Of a DNA stretch of 7,540 bases, positions 6,238-7,540 are shown piece after piece (the stretch's first letter is position 1; each line of letters begins with the position of its first letter). The DNA is from Rikenella sp. Lineage in GTDB: Bacteria; Bacteroidota; Bacteroidia; Bacteroidales; Rikenellaceae. Position numbers and translations under genes: made by a program. The notes below the pieces were generated by a model. The model saw only the letters and a program-made list of their open reading frames with translations. It was not told the DNA's origin and did not search any database. Where the stretch lies: NCBI GenBank assembly GCA_029054535.1, contig JAIDFC010000088.1, forward strand, positions 1 through 7,540, read 5' to 3'.

Positions 6238-6321
6238 TGCGGATGAAGGGACTCGAACCCCCACGCCGGTCAAGGCACCAGATCCTAAGTCTGGCGTGGC
6301 TACCAATTACACCACATCCGC
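6238..6321 (-). tRNA. tRNA-Leu (anticodon UAG)
   Basis: On the minus strand a class II tRNA cloverleaf is readable. The acceptor stem GCGGATG/CATCCGC is followed by discriminator A. The D arm contains TAATTGGTAG. The anticodon stem CCAGA/TCTGG encloses the loop CTTAGGA with anticodon TAG, which reads CUN leucine codons. A long variable arm with GCC/GGC pairing is typical of tRNA-Leu. The T arm has loop TTCGAGT, with two G-T pairs in its stem. The 3' CCA is not encoded (ACG follows). It is preceded by a -7 box and followed by the hairpin at 6195-6232. Confidence 0.95.
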
Positions 6322-6332
6322 TTCCTACTCTG

Positions 6333-6340
6333 CAAAGATA
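6333..6340 (-). promoter_or_regulatory. -7 box of the tRNA-Leu promoter
   Basis: The minus strand reads TATCTTTG, a perfect match to the Bacteroidota -7 consensus TAnnTTTG, 11 bases upstream of the mature tRNA 5' end. An AT-rich tract (6341-6360 region) lies just upstream. The TTTG -33 element is not seen at the expected distance. Confidence 0.5.
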
Positions 6341-6390
6341 AACATTATTATTATTTATATCCCCGTCCTTTAGCGACTGACTCTGACGGC

Positions 6391-6475
6391 CCCTTTTCTT
6401 CAGCAAAGGGATGCCGAAAGGGGTTTTCTCCGGGAGTCTCACACCGAGCGAACACCTCCTTTTCGGTATGCCCCC
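6391..6475. repeat. Overlapping, mutually exclusive inverted repeats downstream of aroA
   Basis: Within the 325-base gap 6322-6646, CCCCTTT near 6391 can pair with AAAGGGG (6417-6423), which is followed on the plus strand by TTTTCT. The same segment, GGGATGCCGAAAGGGGT (6408-6424), can pair instead with ACCTCCTTTTCGGTATGCCCCC (6454-6475) with a few bulges. Further right are a bulged stem at 6497-6521 and a perfect AGGCGC/GCGCCT hairpin at 6543-6557. No gene is supported in this gap. The minus-strand transcript of aroA would pass through it, and none of the stems is a textbook terminator in that direction. Confidence 0.4.
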
Positions 6476-6646
6476 GCTTGATTTACGAAGTATCGAGTCG
6501 GAGGGGGAAAAACTCCCCGACCGGCCCTCAGCCTACCCCTCGAGGCGCTCCGCGCCTGGGCGCACGGCCGAAAAGATTGAAAAACGGGATAATATAAAAG
6601 GATATAAAAACTCTTCCTTATCTAAAGAAAGAAAACCGTTTGCGAA

Positions 6647-7540
6647 TTACATCCGGATTCGGTCGAGATCGTTCCAGAAGTCGGGATAGGATTTGTCGAC
6701 CGCGTGAGCCCCGAGGATGTCGACCGGTCGATCCGCTCGGAGTGCCGCAACGGCAGTCGCCATGGCGATCCGATGATCGTTGTGGCTGGAGATCGAGGCG
6801 TCGCGCACCGTCAGCGAGGCATCCGAAGCGGGAATGCCCCGGACGACCATCGTGTCCCGCTGCGAGAGGTCGATTTCCACCCCCAGCTTCGCAAACTCCG
6901 CGGCGATGGTCGCCGCGCGGTCGCTCTCCTTGTGGGTCAGACGGGTCGTCCCCCGGAGAACCGTCGTCCCCTCGCAGAACGCCGCCAGGGTCGCCAGTGC
7001 CGGAAAGAGGTCCGGACAATCCGTCGCGTCGAACTCGAACCCCCGGAGTCCCCCCTCTTCGGCTCCCGCCACCGTCAGCACATGACTTTGGAAAGCCACC
7101 CGCGCACCGGCCCGTCGCAACGCTTCGACGATCGCCCGATCCGCCTGCAACGACTTCGGATTCAGATTGGAGACCGAGACACCGCCCCGCTCGCCCGGCC
7201 CCGAAGCCACAGCCCCCGCTACCAGCAGACACGACGCCCCGCTCCAGTCCCCCTCGACGGAGTAGTTCGTGGGCTGATAGGCCTGCCCGCCCGGAACGAA
7301 GAACTCCGTATAATCCGCCGCCGCCTCGACCCGGATCCCGAACGCCCGCAGCACCTCCAACGTCATCGCCAGGTAGGGCACGCTCTTCGGATCGCGTACC
7401 GCGAGCCTCGTATCCTCCGTCGACAGCGGCAGAGCCGTCAACAACCCCGTGATGAACTGCGAGCTGAGCGAGCCATCGACCTCGACGGTCCCGCCGCGCA
7501 GCGGTCCGCTGACGGTCAGCGGCAGAAATCCCTCCCGGTC
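6647..7540 (-). CDS. aroA: 3-phosphoshikimate 1-carboxyvinyltransferase (EPSP synthase), C-terminal part
   Basis: EPSP synthase joins phosphoenolpyruvate to shikimate-3-phosphate in the cytoplasm, the sixth step of the shikimate pathway to chorismate. The minus-strand frame is open from the window edge to the TAA at 6647-6649, giving 297 C-terminal residues of a protein usually about 410-440 long. Visible motifs, numbered from the first in-window residue, are DGSLSSQF (22-29, shikimate phosphate binding), DCPDLFPALA with the likely catalytic Asp at 177, KESDR (204-208), HNDHR (253-257, PEP binding) and KSYPDFW (283-289). The reading continues upstream of an internal TTG at 7444, so that codon is not the start. 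No damage is seen. The next gene in its direction is tRNA-Leu, which has its own -7 box, so the two are probably separate units. Confidence 0.95.
   Translation of the reverse strand, partial: DREGFLPLTVSGPLRGGTVEVDGSLSSQFITGLLTALPLSTEDTRLAVRDPKSVPYLAMTLEVLRAFGIRVEAAADYTEFFVPGGQAYQPTNYSVEGDWSGASCLLVAGAVASGPGERGGVSVSNLNPKSLQADRAIVEALRRAGARVAFQSHVLTVAGAEEGGLRGFEFDATDCPDLFPALATLAAFCEGTTVLRGTTRLTHKESDRAATIAAEFAKLGVEIDLSQRDTMVVRGIPASDASLTVRDASISSHNDHRIAMATAVAALRADRPVDILGAHAVDKSYPDFWNDLDRIRM

Noticed and set aside
4646..6442. A 598-codon open frame on the minus strand opposite czcD and the hydrolase
   Set aside because: It lies antisense to two genes with clear catalytic and transport motifs, its translation is rich in Arg, Pro and His with no recognisable domain, and such long shadows are expected in GC-rich coding DNA.

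Overview
The window looks like a chromosomal segment of a moderately GC-rich member of the Bacteroidota, possibly Alistipes or another Rikenellaceae; the genus is an inference from memory, not tested. The signs are several start codons without a Shine-Dalgarno sequence, a perfect Bacteroidota-type -7 box (TAnnTTTG) upstream of the tRNA gene, and the family style of the encoded PurB, Lnt, CzcD and AroA proteins. No phage, plasmid, CRISPR or transposase gene is visible.

Layout from left to right: the N-terminal part of purB (adenylosuccinate lyase, minus strand); a 419-base gap filled by a hairpin-rich, MITE-like element; lnt (apolipoprotein N-acyltransferase, plus); a 729-base gap holding two diverged copies of a structured repeat of about 230 bases, a strong intrinsic terminator and further hairpins; an M20 family metallo-deacylase resembling ArgE (plus); a 146-base gap with a third site of the dispersed repeat; a two-gene unit of a CzcD-like zinc exporter and an alpha/beta hydrolase joined by an ATGA overlap (plus); a 16-bp hairpin between convergent units; tRNA-Leu(UAG) (minus) with a recognisable -7 box; a hairpin-rich gap; and the C-terminal 297 codons of aroA (EPSP synthase, minus).

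The genes are mostly housekeeping and do not form one pathway: purine synthesis, lipoprotein maturation, probable ornithine/arginine synthesis or amide hydrolysis, metal export, and aromatic amino acid synthesis. Only czcD and the hydrolase clearly form a transcriptional and translational unit.

The unusual content lies between the genes. A sequence ATTGGCTAC, 6 to 9 bases, ACTGTTCT occurs in three separate gaps in both orientations. The gap after lnt carries tandem copies of a folded element with compensatory base changes, which suggests a conserved RNA or DNA structure rather than a peptide. I did not find a clearly new defence or enzymatic system here.
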